Of a stretch of 64,000 nt of DNA, positions 36,821 through 44,899 are shown one piece after another. The DNA comes from Methylobacter psychrophilus (GTDB taxonomy: Bacteria; Pseudomonadota; Gammaproteobacteria; Methylococcales; Methylomonadaceae): positions 1 through 64,000 of the forward strand of contig NZ_JAOEGU010000015.1 of the NCBI RefSeq assembly GCF_025583945.1. Direction: 5' to 3'. A program made the position numbers and the translations under genes. The notes beneath the pieces are model-generated. The model saw only the letters and a list, made by a program, of their open reading frames with translations. It was not told the DNA's origin and searched no databases. Each line of letters opens with the position of its first letter. Position 1 is the stretch's first letter.

Positions 36821-37612
36821 ATGTATTTTCGTTCAAATGGATCAAAAGGGCTATGCTGTACATGCCCTAACCGATATTTCCAGTTTTGCAAAAGCCTGTT
36901 AAACAGCTCTTCAACAGAATTTGATCCGCATGCTGTTAAAAATCTGGCAGTGACTGCAAAGCAATATTTATATCACCAAGGCGATCTAAATAACGAGTTA
37001 TTTGTCTTGCGAGAAGGTTGGGTAATGCTGACCAGGCTTTCCGAAGACGGTAAACGTCAGGTGTTTCGATCAGTCTTGCCAGGGGAGCTACTCGGATTTC
37101 AACAACACCTAAACGGCCCTGCTATCTATTCAGCTATCGCTTTATTGGACAGTGTCCTCTGCAAGGTTCCAAAAAGTGTAGAGCACTATTCTACCCAGCC
37201 AGAACTGGCTTTAAGTCTTGCTGCTACAGAAGCTTGTGACAAGATGCTCACCGAAATGTATCTGGGAAATATTACCCATCGAAACGCACGAGAAAGGATC
37301 GCTTTTATGGTGTTGGAGCTTTTTCATCGACTCATGCTGCGTGGCCTGAATAATGAATACTCCATTCAATTTCCACTTAAACAGGAAGATATAGGAGATA
37401 CGCTTGGACTGACTACCGTACATGTCAACCGAACTTTACACGCCTTTAGGGACGAAGGCGTATTGCAAATACAAAGACATGAATTGACCATTCTGGATTA
37501 CGACAGTCTTTATTCTTTAGCCGGGTCTACCTTTAAAATTTTAGTCCCTGAGGGACTTGAAAACCCGATTGAAGCGGGCAGAGTTGGCAGCCAAGTCTTT
37601 CGGAGTAGTTAA
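36821..37612 (+). CDS. FNR-like Crp/Fnr transcription regulator with cysteine cluster
   Basis: A 263-residue regulator with a cyclic-nucleotide-binding-type beta roll (about 45-150) and a winged helix at the C-terminus (EDIGDTLGLTTVHVNRTLHAFRDEG). Cysteines at 12/13, 15 and 23 and a further one at 114 in ALLDSVLCKVP mirror the four [4Fe-4S] ligands of E. coli FNR. The recognition helix is V-H-V-N-R, unlike FNR's E-x-x-S-R, so the DNA target differs. An oxygen- or NO-sensing role is inferred. Start 36821 is preferred to an upstream TTG at 36698. It stands alone, divergent from the protease block. Confidence 0.8.
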   Translation: MYFRSNGSKGLCCTCPNRYFQFCKSLLNSSSTEFDPHAVKNLAVTAKQYLYHQGDLNNELFVLREGWVMLTRLSEDGKRQVFRSVLPGELLGFQQHLNGPAIYSAIALLDSVLCKVPKSVEHYSTQPELALSLAATEACDKMLTEMYLGNITHRNARERIAFMVLELFHRLMLRGLNNEYSIQFPLKQEDIGDTLGLTTVHVNRTLHAFRDEGVLQIQRHELTILDYDSLYSLAGSTFKILVPEGLENPIEAGRVGSQVFRSS

Positions 37613-37619
37613 AAATGCA

Positions 37620-37658
37620 AAAGCCCCGAAGATTATTAAAATCAACGAGGCTTTAAAG
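37620..37658 (+). terminator. intrinsic terminator after the FNR-like gene
   Basis: AAAGCCCCG (37620-37628) pairs with CGAGGCTTT (37646-37654) with one mismatch, 8 bases after the stop codon. Confidence 0.65.
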
Positions 37659-37717
37659 CGCTATCGAAAAGTAATGTTTGAACAGCCATCAAGCTTTACG
37701 ACATATTGGCGATTCGC

Positions 37718-38950
37718 TTAGTGTGCTTGCAATTTATCAAACCATTCTTTTTCACGGGCTACAGAAGTAAGAAAAGTTCCACGGTGATTACCTGATTTAA
37801 CCTGCTCGGTAACAATTAACTGACTACCCATGCTTTTTTGATAAATAGAAGCCAGTTTACCTATTGGAATGGCAATAACTTCATCCAACGTGCCGTAATA
37901 CATTTTTACCGGTGTTTTGAATACGCTACGATAGGTTTGCATATTGGCCATAATTTTGCCATATTCGGAGCCGGCAAAATAGCTTGGATCTGAATATTCA
38001 TCATTAAGCAACTTTTTGAAATCAGTTGGAACTCTCGGAAGAATTTCTTTAAAAAGCTCTTCTTGATTACTGTAATCCCTCTCATATACTTTTCGCATGT
38101 CATCATAATAAGCTGGCTTTATAACCGCTTTCGCAAGACCGGGCTTGGAAAAATAATTTTCATAAGAAAATACGCTAAAAGCAACCAAAGTATTTAACCA
38201 CTTGGCATCGATTTTTCTTGGATGATAAAGCCATCCGTTCATCGCAGCAAAAGGATCACTGGGGGCTGATGCAGTAGACGCGGCTTTAACAGGAATGCCT
38301 CGGCTTTCAAGTTTCTCCAGAAAGGCTGTAGTAACAAAGCCTCCTTGTGACCAACCTGCCAGAAATAAGTCTGTCTGGCTTATTTTTTTTTCTTGTTTGA
38401 GAAATTGAATCGCCGCATCATACAAATCATTACAAGCTTGCTGTTCGCTGGCCTTGACTGAATAGGCCTCAGGTTCTATGGAATCACCCATACCGAAGTA
38501 ATCAGCGGCTATGACTATATAACCTTGGCCGGCAAATTGGGCAACCATTAACCGTGTTTCATAAGCACCAGGATTAGCTTGATCAGAAAATGCATAGGAC
38601 GGCACTTCATGTTTTCCGAACACCGTACCATGCTGATAAGAAACGATAGGCAGAGCTGAGGCATCGCGAATTTTAGGGATCGCCAATAAGCCAAAGGCCT
38701 TGGTTGGCTTATTGCCCTGCTCCGGGATAATTGAATCGTAAGCGACTTTAAAAAGCTCTACATCATATTTGGCAGGCGAATAATGTGGCAAAACATAGTT
38801 CTTCGGTGTTCCGACCGAAAAAATATCGCGCTCTTTAGTCAGTATCTTATTAAGTTGCGAGATAGTTTGTAGTTCGAGAGGCGTAAATTTAAAATCCGCT
38901 TGCACACTCGTGGTAAAAACAAACAACAGTAAGCCAATATATAATTTCAT
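37718..38950 (-). CDS. exported alpha/beta-hydrolase (lipase/esterase-like)
   Basis: A 410-residue hydrolase with a signal peptide (1-18, ending SVQA) and an alpha/beta fold. The nucleophile elbow is LAGWSQGGFV (G-W-S-Q-G), and an earlier motif is IVSYQHGTVFG. The late PVKMYYGTLDEVIAI supplies the acid and SGNHRGTF the His. The layout resembles secretory lipases and prolyl-peptidase-like esterases acting in the periplasm or outside. The substrate is not identifiable. It ends 47 bases before purK's 3' end on the same strand. Confidence 0.8.
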   Translation of the reverse strand: MKLYIGLLLFVFTTSVQADFKFTPLELQTISQLNKILTKERDIFSVGTPKNYVLPHYSPAKYDVELFKVAYDSIIPEQGNKPTKAFGLLAIPKIRDASALPIVSYQHGTVFGKHEVPSYAFSDQANPGAYETRLMVAQFAGQGYIVIAADYFGMGDSIEPEAYSVKASEQQACNDLYDAAIQFLKQEKKISQTDLFLAGWSQGGFVTTAFLEKLESRGIPVKAASTASAPSDPFAAMNGWLYHPRKIDAKWLNTLVAFSVFSYENYFSKPGLAKAVIKPAYYDDMRKVYERDYSNQEELFKEILPRVPTDFKKLLNDEYSDPSYFAGSEYGKIMANMQTYRSVFKTPVKMYYGTLDEVIAIPIGKLASIYQKSMGSQLIVTEQVKSGNHRGTFLTSVAREKEWFDKLQAH

Positions 38951-38996
38951 AGTTATTCCGATTAATTATTTTTTGCGATCTTGATTTTGTAAAAAA

Positions 38997-40091
38997 TTAC
39001 GAATCGTCGACCTTATCGGCAAGCAGGGTCAACTGCTTGATTAAGGCATATAATTCCTCGGTAGTTTCGGTGCGTACTGTAGCATGAGCGACTTTTCGAC
39101 CTTGACGGGGTGCTTTATCGTAAAGATGCAAATGCGCATGAGGCACTGCCAATAATTCTTCAGTAACAGGCAATCCACCAATAAAATTAACCATCGCAGC
39201 TTTACCAACAGCGGTAGATGCTCCTAAAGGCAAATCCAGAATGGCACGCAAATGATTTTCAAACTGGCTGGTTTCTGCGCCTTCAATCGTCCAATGCCCG
39301 GAGTTATGAACACGCGGGGCAAACTCATTGGCAATTAATTTTCCGTTAACTTCAAATAATTCCAGCGCCAACACGCCGACATAATCCAGTGCTTCCATTA
39401 AACGAGAGACATAAGTTTCTGCTTGTTGCTGCATGGGATCATTATCACAACTTTCTGAAACACGCAAAATGCCGGCGCGATGTAAATTTTGGGAGAGCGG
39501 ATAAAAAACGGTAGCGCCGGAAACATTACGAGCGGCAATGATGGACACTTCACGGGTAAACGGAACAAAGGCTTCAACAACCCCTTGCACACCTGCCAAT
39601 TGCTCCCAAGCCGGTTTTAAGTCAGCAACCGATTTGAGCAAGGATTGGCCTTTGCCGTCATAACCCATAGTGCAGCTTTTTAAAATAGCCGGCCAGCCAA
39701 TAATTGCCATTGCCTGTTCCAGACTCTCAAAACTATCCACTGCGACATAAGGCGAAACAGGAATGTCAATGTCATGAAAAAAAGCTTTTTCGATTAACCG
39801 ATCCTGCGCGACTGCCAAAGCTTTAGGGGCAGGATGCACTTGAGTGTGTGAAGCCAGAAATTCAGCCACATCAGCCGGTACATTTTCAAACTCATAAGTG
39901 ACTACATCAGCACGCTCTGCAAGTTGCGCGAGCAAACGCGGATCGTTATAATCGCCGAGTAAATGTTCACCCAGTCTGCTGGCACAGGCATCTACCGAGG
40001 GATCAAGAAAAATAAAATCCACACCTAAAGGATAACCCGCTAAAGCAATCATTCTGGCAAGCTGCCCTGCCCCCAGTACACCGACTATCAT
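38997..40091 (-). CDS. purK: N5-carboxyaminoimidazole ribonucleotide synthase
   Basis: A 364-residue ATP-grasp enzyme of purine synthesis (AIR + HCO3- + ATP to N5-CAIR). The N-terminus [23 protein letters not shown] is diagnostic. The ATP-grasp landmarks are [56 protein letters not shown] and [13 protein letters not shown]. It overlaps purE by 4 bases in the usual purEK order. Confidence 0.97.
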   Translation of the reverse strand: MIVGVLGAGQLARMIALAGYPLGVDFIFLDPSVDACASRLGEHLLGDYNDPRLLAQLAERADVVTYEFENVPADVAEFLASHTQVHPAPKALAVAQDRLIEKAFFHDIDIPVSPYVAVDSFESLEQAMAIIGWPAILKSCTMGYDGKGQSLLKSVADLKPAWEQLAGVQGVVEAFVPFTREVSIIAARNVSGATVFYPLSQNLHRAGILRVSESCDNDPMQQQAETYVSRLMEALDYVGVLALELFEVNGKLIANEFAPRVHNSGHWTIEGAETSQFENHLRAILDLPLGASTAVGKAAMVNFIGGLPVTEELLAVPHAHLHLYDKAPRQGRKVAHATVRTETTEELYALIKQLTLLADKVDDS

Positions 40092-40585
40092 AAAATTTCC
40101 TCACGTGGATCAGAGTGCGCGAGCACGTTTTCAGTCTGCTCACTTCTAAACGCATTCAATGCGGCCCGATAATCCGTATGTTTATTGCTGATAATGGCTG
40201 CCGCTAATAATGCTGCGTTAATAGCACCTGCTTTACCAATCGCCAGTGTACCTACCGGAATACCTGCCGGCATTTGCACAATGGACAGTAATGAATCCAT
40301 ACCATTTAGAGTCTTGGATTGCACTGGGACCCCCAAAACAGGAATCGCTGTTTTTGCAGCGGTCATGCCGGGCAAATGTGCCGCACCACCGGCACCCGCA
40401 ATGATAACTTCCAGGCCTTTGGATTCTGCGGTTTCTGCGTATTTAAATAGTTTGTCGGGGGTTCTATGTGCCGAAACTACTTCAACTTCATGAGGAATGC
40501 CCAGACGTTCCAGTGTTTCAGCTGCAAAGCGCATAGTTTCCCAATCAGAGGTCGAGCCCATGATGATGCCAACCAGTGCTGTCAT
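40088..40585 (-). CDS. purE: N5-carboxyaminoimidazole ribonucleotide mutase
   Basis: A 165-residue PurE class I mutase. The signature [18 protein letters not shown] is followed by [13 protein letters not shown] with the catalytic His, then [14 protein letters not shown] and GVPVQS. It converts N5-CAIR to CAIR and is translationally coupled to purK. Confidence 0.97.
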   Translation of the reverse strand: MTALVGIIMGSTSDWETMRFAAETLERLGIPHEVEVVSAHRTPDKLFKYAETAESKGLEVIIAGAGGAAHLPGMTAAKTAIPVLGVPVQSKTLNGMDSLLSIVQMPAGIPVGTLAIGKAGAINAALLAAAIISNKHTDYRAALNAFRSEQTENVLAHSDPREEIL

Positions 40586-40899
40586 GCATTACTCCTTGAT
40601 AGTATCAGTACAATCTGGATAATTTAAAAGGCGCGTAGTATCGCATAAATGGCGTCATGATGCTTTCTAAGTTACAGAACATTTTATCAGCCAAACCGGT
40701 GATTATTGATCGGATATGAAAAAGCATTAAACAGGTAATAGCTAATGAAATAATCATTGAACCAGTACCAATGAATATCAACAATCTAAAGAGAACTAGA
40801 ACGAGTGGTTATAAAATGATAAAGTTGTCAATTTATTCTGTGATAGATTCAAGGTCCGATTGTTAATCCTTGAGCCTTTTAACCCTTGTGATGCAATCC
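40586..40899. other. divergent intergenic region
   Basis: About 310 bases between purE and the divergent lipoprotein gene. No ORF, no clear hairpin and no PurR-type palindrome were recognised. Confidence 0.4.
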
Positions 40900-41394
40900 A
40901 TGAAAACACACACCTTTACAAAAAAAATTTTTTTGGCTGCTTTAGCCAGTATTATTATTGCCCTATCAATGACTGGTTGCTCAGATGACAATGATATCAA
41001 TAAGGAAAAAAAGCCACCGGTTAAAACCGTCTTTAACCCGTTTGATCATTCTCATGATGTCCCTGTGACTGATATTCAAAAGCATAAATTTGAGCATGAT
41101 TTTGCTGCACAATGTGTGACAAGAGAATTGAAAAATTCCGTGAATGTAGAAGAAGACAAAGAACGCTTCTCTAAATCTTGCGAATGTGTTGCGTCCGAGA
41201 TGATGCAAGATTTAACGGCTCAAGAAGCTGAAAAATTTCTTACCGAACATGAAAATCCACGGTCATTACAAATCAAATATACTGCCGCTGTTTACCATTG
41301 CACACAACAGAGTGCAGTAAAAGGCTTTAAAACTTTTAATACACCCAAACCTGAACCTAAAAAAGAAGAAGGTTTTTTTAACAAGTTTTTTTAA
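40900..41394 (+). CDS. predicted lipoprotein, function unknown
   Basis: A 164-residue protein with a lipoprotein signal (lipobox SMTGC, Cys27). The charged body contains four cysteines (AAQCVTREL, SKSCECVAS, VYHCTQQ) and a Lys/Pro-rich C-terminus ending EEGFFNKFF. I do not recognise the family. The paired cysteines suggest a disulfide-stabilised periplasmic fold. Start 40900 gives the cleanest signal sequence; 40891 and a TTG at 40870 are alternatives. It converges on the RiPP operon. Confidence 0.65.
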   Translation: MKTHTFTKKIFLAALASIIIALSMTGCSDDNDINKEKKPPVKTVFNPFDHSHDVPVTDIQKHKFEHDFAAQCVTRELKNSVNVEEDKERFSKSCECVASEMMQDLTAQEAEKFLTEHENPRSLQIKYTAAVYHCTQQSAVKGFKTFNTPKPEPKKEEGFFNKFF

Positions 41395-41455
41395 ATTTTT
41401 AAGACTTTTACAAGGTAGGGGTAATCCCTTGATTGCCCTAATACTTGCCTCGAGC

Positions 41456-42229
41456 TCAAGCTAAAATAATAATCGTTTTTTCTGCCAGTTCTTTTAAAAT
41501 CTGCAAACCGCCAGCAACAATCATATCCGGGTCAGGGTGATTGGACTCTTTGGCGACCTGCTGCAAACAATCTTCCACCAACAGCTTTTCATGTTCCTGA
41601 ATAATTTCCAGTAATCGGTAAGTCATTGGCGTAATTTCAATAAAATTAACATTATCCTCATTGTTACGGTAAACGATCAAAAATGTCAGTTGTTCAGGCG
41701 GTTCCAAAGGTAAAAAAACAGGGGCTATTTTATGGACAGGGTATTGATAAGCCAATGACCAGGCTAACGGTGATAAACAAACAGACTGTTTAAAGAAATT
41801 ATTTAAATCCGGATTGCCGCTAACGACCTCTTCTTTGGCTATGGATAAGGCCATTTCTACCCATTCATAATGAGCCAACTCCAGGATAAAGGGAAAATCC
41901 TCAGAGCTATCCCGTTCATTTTGCAAGTAATCCAGAAACTCTTCCGGAATTTGTGAAAAATGCGGCGATTGGCACGGATGTTTTACGAAAAAATCCTGAA
42001 CCAAAGCCAACCATTGCTGATCATTAAGTATCTTTCTTAAAACCGGAAAATTACCCGACAAAAACCCCTCAATATTATTAAAAAATAACTCCCTGTACAT
42101 AATCATGCGCGACTCTTTAACATCTGCCGGAGCAGGATTTTTTTGCGGATCTCTGATATAAGCAGCAAATTCATCCTGTTTGCTTTTAAAGTCAACACGA
42201 CCATCGGCTTTAAGCAGATTGTTTTTCAT
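41456..42229 (-). CDS. DUF2063 partner protein of MNIO enzyme (HvfC/BufC-like)
   Basis: A 257-residue protein with an N-terminal DUF2063 domain (YRELFFNNIEGFLSGNFPVLRKIL, about 47-70) and a C-terminal winged-helix-like domain. In HvfABC and bufferin systems this protein binds the precursor peptide and brings it to the MNIO enzyme. It overlaps the enzyme gene by 20 bases, so the two are translated in near-fixed ratio. Third gene of the RiPP operon. Confidence 0.88.
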   Translation of the reverse strand: MKNNLLKADGRVDFKSKQDEFAAYIRDPQKNPAPADVKESRMIMYRELFFNNIEGFLSGNFPVLRKILNDQQWLALVQDFFVKHPCQSPHFSQIPEEFLDYLQNERDSSEDFPFILELAHYEWVEMALSIAKEEVVSGNPDLNNFFKQSVCLSPLAWSLAYQYPVHKIAPVFLPLEPPEQLTFLIVYRNNEDNVNFIEITPMTYRLLEIIQEHEKLLVEDCLQQVAKESNHPDPDMIVAGGLQILKELAEKTIIILA

Positions 42230-43061
42230 GCTGTACTCTCCACGCGTTTTGCATCGTTCTGATCGTATCGACTTCTGTTAATAACTCAGGCATAGCGGGA
42301 ATATTAAAGTCTCGTTCCAACAAAGTTGGAAATATGCCATACAGCTCGTAGGCTTTGCCCAACAATTTCCATACCGGGTCAATAATATCGGCACCGTGCG
42401 TATCAACCAGAAAATCCTCAGCTTCTACATAATGTCCGGCAATATGGGCATAAGCAATACGGTGTGCCGGCATAGCCTTTAAAAACGCCTCGGCATCGTA
42501 ATGGTGATTAACACTGTTGACGTAAATATTGTTAATATCGATCAATACATCACAATCTGCTTCTTCAATAACGGCATTGAAAAAATCTATCTCACGCATT
42601 TCCTGTCCTGGAGCTGCGTAATAAGAGACATTTTCGATGGCTATTTTTTGCTCCAGAATATCTTGTACGCGTTTAATGCGTGCAGCGACATGCGAAACCG
42701 CTTCCGAGGTAAACGGAATCGGCATCAGATCATACATGTGCCCGCCTTTACTGCAATAACTCAAATGTTCACTATAAAATTTCATTTGATGTTCCGCCAT
42801 AAACTGTTTGACATCACGGACAAATTTTTCATCCAGCGGATCTGTGCTGCCTATCGACAGCGACAAGCCATGACAAACAAAATCAAAACGTTCAGTCATT
42901 GCGCGAAATTGTTTACCAAATTTACCACCGATGGTGATCCAGTTTTCAGGAGCAACTTCATAAAAGTCGATATTTTTTGGCGGCGTTTCAACAAGCTGGC
43001 TTAAAAAAGGTCGACGCAGGCCTAAACCGGCACCATGAACGAGATGTTGAGTTGTGTCCAT
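42210..43061 (-). CDS. MNIO enzyme (DUF692), HvfB/BufB-like
   Basis: A 283-residue multinuclear non-haem iron oxidase. It has a TIM-barrel with the expected metal-ligand segments: ENWITIGG, FVCHGLSLSIGSTDPLD, YSEHLSYC, IENVSYY, VLIDINNIYVN and YAHIAGHYV. Such enzymes use iron and O2 to convert precursor cysteines to oxazolone/thioamide or thiooxazole groups that bind copper. Start 43061 is preferred (AGGTG 7-11 bases upstream) over 43109, which lies inside the hairpin region. It follows the precursor gene after a 103-base spacer with two hairpins. Confidence 0.93.
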   Translation of the reverse strand: MDTTQHLVHGAGLGLRRPFLSQLVETPPKNIDFYEVAPENWITIGGKFGKQFRAMTERFDFVCHGLSLSIGSTDPLDEKFVRDVKQFMAEHQMKFYSEHLSYCSKGGHMYDLMPIPFTSEAVSHVAARIKRVQDILEQKIAIENVSYYAAPGQEMREIDFFNAVIEEADCDVLIDINNIYVNSVNHHYDAEAFLKAMPAHRIAYAHIAGHYVEAEDFLVDTHGADIIDPVWKLLGKAYELYGIFPTLLERDFNIPAMPELLTEVDTIRTMQNAWRVQHEKQSA

Positions 43062-43092
43062 AAGAACACCTGTGAGTGATTTGCTGGAAACT

Positions 43093-43154
43093 GGAAGGCA
43101 TGATGTCATGCCTTCCCTATTGCAAGGGTTAGGTGGGGCATAAACAAAGCCCCA
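43093..43154 (-). promoter_or_regulatory. two hairpins between precursor and modifying-enzyme genes
   Basis: GGAAGGCATGA (43093-43103) pairs perfectly with TCATGCCTTCC (43106-43116). TGGGGC (43134-43139) pairs with GCCCCA (43149-43154). In the minus-strand mRNA both lie between the precursor stop codon and the MNIO start. Neither has a strong U-tract, so they more likely attenuate read-through or stabilise the precursor mRNA than end the transcript. Confidence 0.65.
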
Positions 43155-43164
43155 TTAACGCTTT

Positions 43165-43623
43165 TTATTTTGTTGGTGTAACAGGAACTGTAGGTTTTGA
43201 CATTTTATCGCCGCAAGCGCCTTCTTTACCCTTCATTGATTCGCCTTTGTTCATTTCGCCGCAGGCACCTTCTTTACCTTTCATCATGCCACCACAAGAA
43301 GCTTCCATACCGGGCTTCATTTTACCGTCTTTCATCATGTCACCACATGAACCTTCGGTAGCTTTTGCTGCTGGTGCAGCCTTGGCATGATTTTTAGCAC
43401 CGGCACAGGCACCTTCCGGAGTTTTAGGTTTAGCCATTCCGCCCATAGCAGCGCCACAAGACATTTCTGCGGCTTTGTCCGCTTCAGCAACCTGCATATA
43501 ACCGGTAGACAGCTCGGTCATGCCAAATGGATTAACTTCCGCATTAGCAGCAGTTACAGCAAATGTTGAAATTAAAACAGCACCCATAGCAGCGACTAAA
43601 GGTGTTTTATTGATTTTTTTCAT
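43165..43623 (-). CDS. HvfA/bufferin-like RiPP precursor with six cysteines
   Basis: A 152-residue precursor with a Sec signal peptide (1-28, ending AANA). The conserved leader-like block NPFGMTELSTGYMQVAEADKA (31-51) is found in HvfA/BufA2 proteins. The core has six cysteines (56, 73, 93, 110, 121, 137), mostly in [EA]-[GA]-x-C-G units: EGACA, EGSCG, EASCG, EGACG, EGACG. The canonical unit is E-G-K-C-G; here Lys is replaced by Ala or Ser throughout and Met-rich spacers (DMM, GGMM, GEMN) follow the Cys. A GGGAG ribosome site precedes the ATG. The product is probably exported and copper-binding. Confidence 0.88.
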   Translation of the reverse strand: MKKINKTPLVAAMGAVLISTFAVTAANAEVNPFGMTELSTGYMQVAEADKAAEMSCGAAMGGMAKPKTPEGACAGAKNHAKAAPAAKATEGSCGDMMKDGKMKPGMEASCGGMMKGKEGACGEMNKGESMKGKEGACGDKMSKPTVPVTPTK

Positions 43624-43640
43624 TTTGACTCCCGAATATT

Positions 43641-43673
43641 ATTATAAAGGTTCGATAAGTAAAACTTATCGAA
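43641..43673 (-). promoter_or_regulatory. RiPP operon promoter with perfect inverted-repeat operator
   Basis: TTCGATAAGT (43651-43660), AAA, and ACTTATCGAA (43664-43673) form a perfect 10-bp-arm palindrome. On the minus strand a consensus TATAAT -10 box lies just downstream (43641-43646) and the palindrome occupies the -35 area, which has no TTGACA-like hexamer. The ATG is 18 bases beyond the -10 box. This layout points to control by a dimeric regulator that either blocks or supplies the -35 contact. Confidence 0.7.
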
Positions 43674-43843
43674 TAAAACCATCATACCAAAGACCGATAA
43701 ATAAATATCCTTTTACCCAAACATAGTCGCTTCATCATGACTGTAAAAGTCTTAAAGAGTTAAGCTACGATCACTAAACAGTACTCGGACAGGACTTTGA
43801 ATGGCTACAGATAAAGGCCTGTCGCTATTTTTAGCTTGAAACT

Positions 43844-44476
43844 TTAGCTTGTTTTCTCCTTAAAATCACACAGGTCTTGAATAACACAACTATGGCACTT
43901 TGGTTTTCTTGCAATGCAAGTATATCGGCCATGCAAGATTAGTAAATGGTGAGCGTCTTTTTTATGTTGTTTAGGCACCCATTTATTAAGTTTGCGCTCC
44001 ACTTCCAGAACATTTTTACCCGGGGCAATCCCGGTACGGTTGGAAACCCTGAATATATGGGTATCCACGGCAATGGTAGGGTGGCCAAAAGCCGTATTAA
44101 GAATGACGTTGGCCGTTTTTCTACCGACACCTGCCAAAGCTTCCAGTTGCTCTCGAGTTTCAGGAATATGGCCACCATGTTGTTCGAGTAGTTGCCGGCA
44201 AAGCTTTATTATATTTTCACCTTTGGTATTGTATAAGCCGATAGTTTTGATATAGCTTTTTAAATTTGCCAAACCCAATGTCAAAATACTGTCAGGCGTA
44301 TTGGCAACGGCAAATAATAGGGTGGTTGCTTTATTAACGCCCTTATCGGTCGCTTGCGCGGATAAGACGACCGCAATGAGCAGTTCGAAGGAACTGCGAT
44401 AATTTAGTTCTGTGGTGGGTTCCGGTATGGCTACCGACAGCCTGTCAAAAATAGCCTGGCGTTTTTTTTGATTCAT
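43844..44476 (-). CDS. nth: endonuclease III
   Basis: A 210-residue DNA glycosylase/AP lyase for oxidised pyrimidines. With the start at 44476 the catalytic Lys120 (LAGVGRKTAN) and Asp138 (IAVDTHIFRV) fall at exactly the E. coli positions, which decides the start. The C-terminal [4Fe-4S] loop CIARKPKCHSCVIQDLC has the C-x6-C-x2-C-x5-C spacing. It is next to the RiPP operon promoter region but on its own transcript. Confidence 0.96.
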   Translation of the reverse strand: MNQKKRQAIFDRLSVAIPEPTTELNYRSSFELLIAVVLSAQATDKGVNKATTLLFAVANTPDSILTLGLANLKSYIKTIGLYNTKGENIIKLCRQLLEQHGGHIPETREQLEALAGVGRKTANVILNTAFGHPTIAVDTHIFRVSNRTGIAPGKNVLEVERKLNKWVPKQHKKDAHHLLILHGRYTCIARKPKCHSCVIQDLCDFKEKTS

Positions 44477-44844
44477 AGTGAGTTTTAAAATAATCCCGTG
44501 CGTCATGAACAATTATTATGCCAAAGATTCTGTTCTACAGGATCACTATCTTGGCTTTTAGTGGCTCAGAAAACCGTCATAAAGAACAGAAAGCATCAAA
44601 AATAAAATTTTTTCAAGCATCATAAAAAGTAACATTGTTCAAATACCCTTCTCTACGGATAGTCGATTGACTCTTAACTCTATCACTATTCAACAGGAAA
44701 TTTTTTTCTTATACTGCATGGATATGGTATCTTTCTCGTTAGATTAGACGGTTGACTGTTCTCAGTGGATGCCTATTTGGTTTTTTGTTTTGATCGATAG
44801 AAACTATACCCTCTAAATTTTTTAACAGGCGTTATATTTACCAT

Positions 44845-44864
44845 ATGAATTCAAGTGAATTCAT
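44845..44864. promoter_or_regulatory. 20-bp inverted repeat upstream of RND operon
   Basis: ATGAATTCA (44845-44853), AG, TGAATTCAT (44856-44864): perfect 9-bp arms, 35 bases before the adaptor ATG. A likely binding site for a local repressor of the efflux operon. No regulator gene is adjacent on this side. Confidence 0.45.
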
Positions 44865-44899
44865 AACTCTTTACTCACTTTGAACTGTTACAAGGTTTT

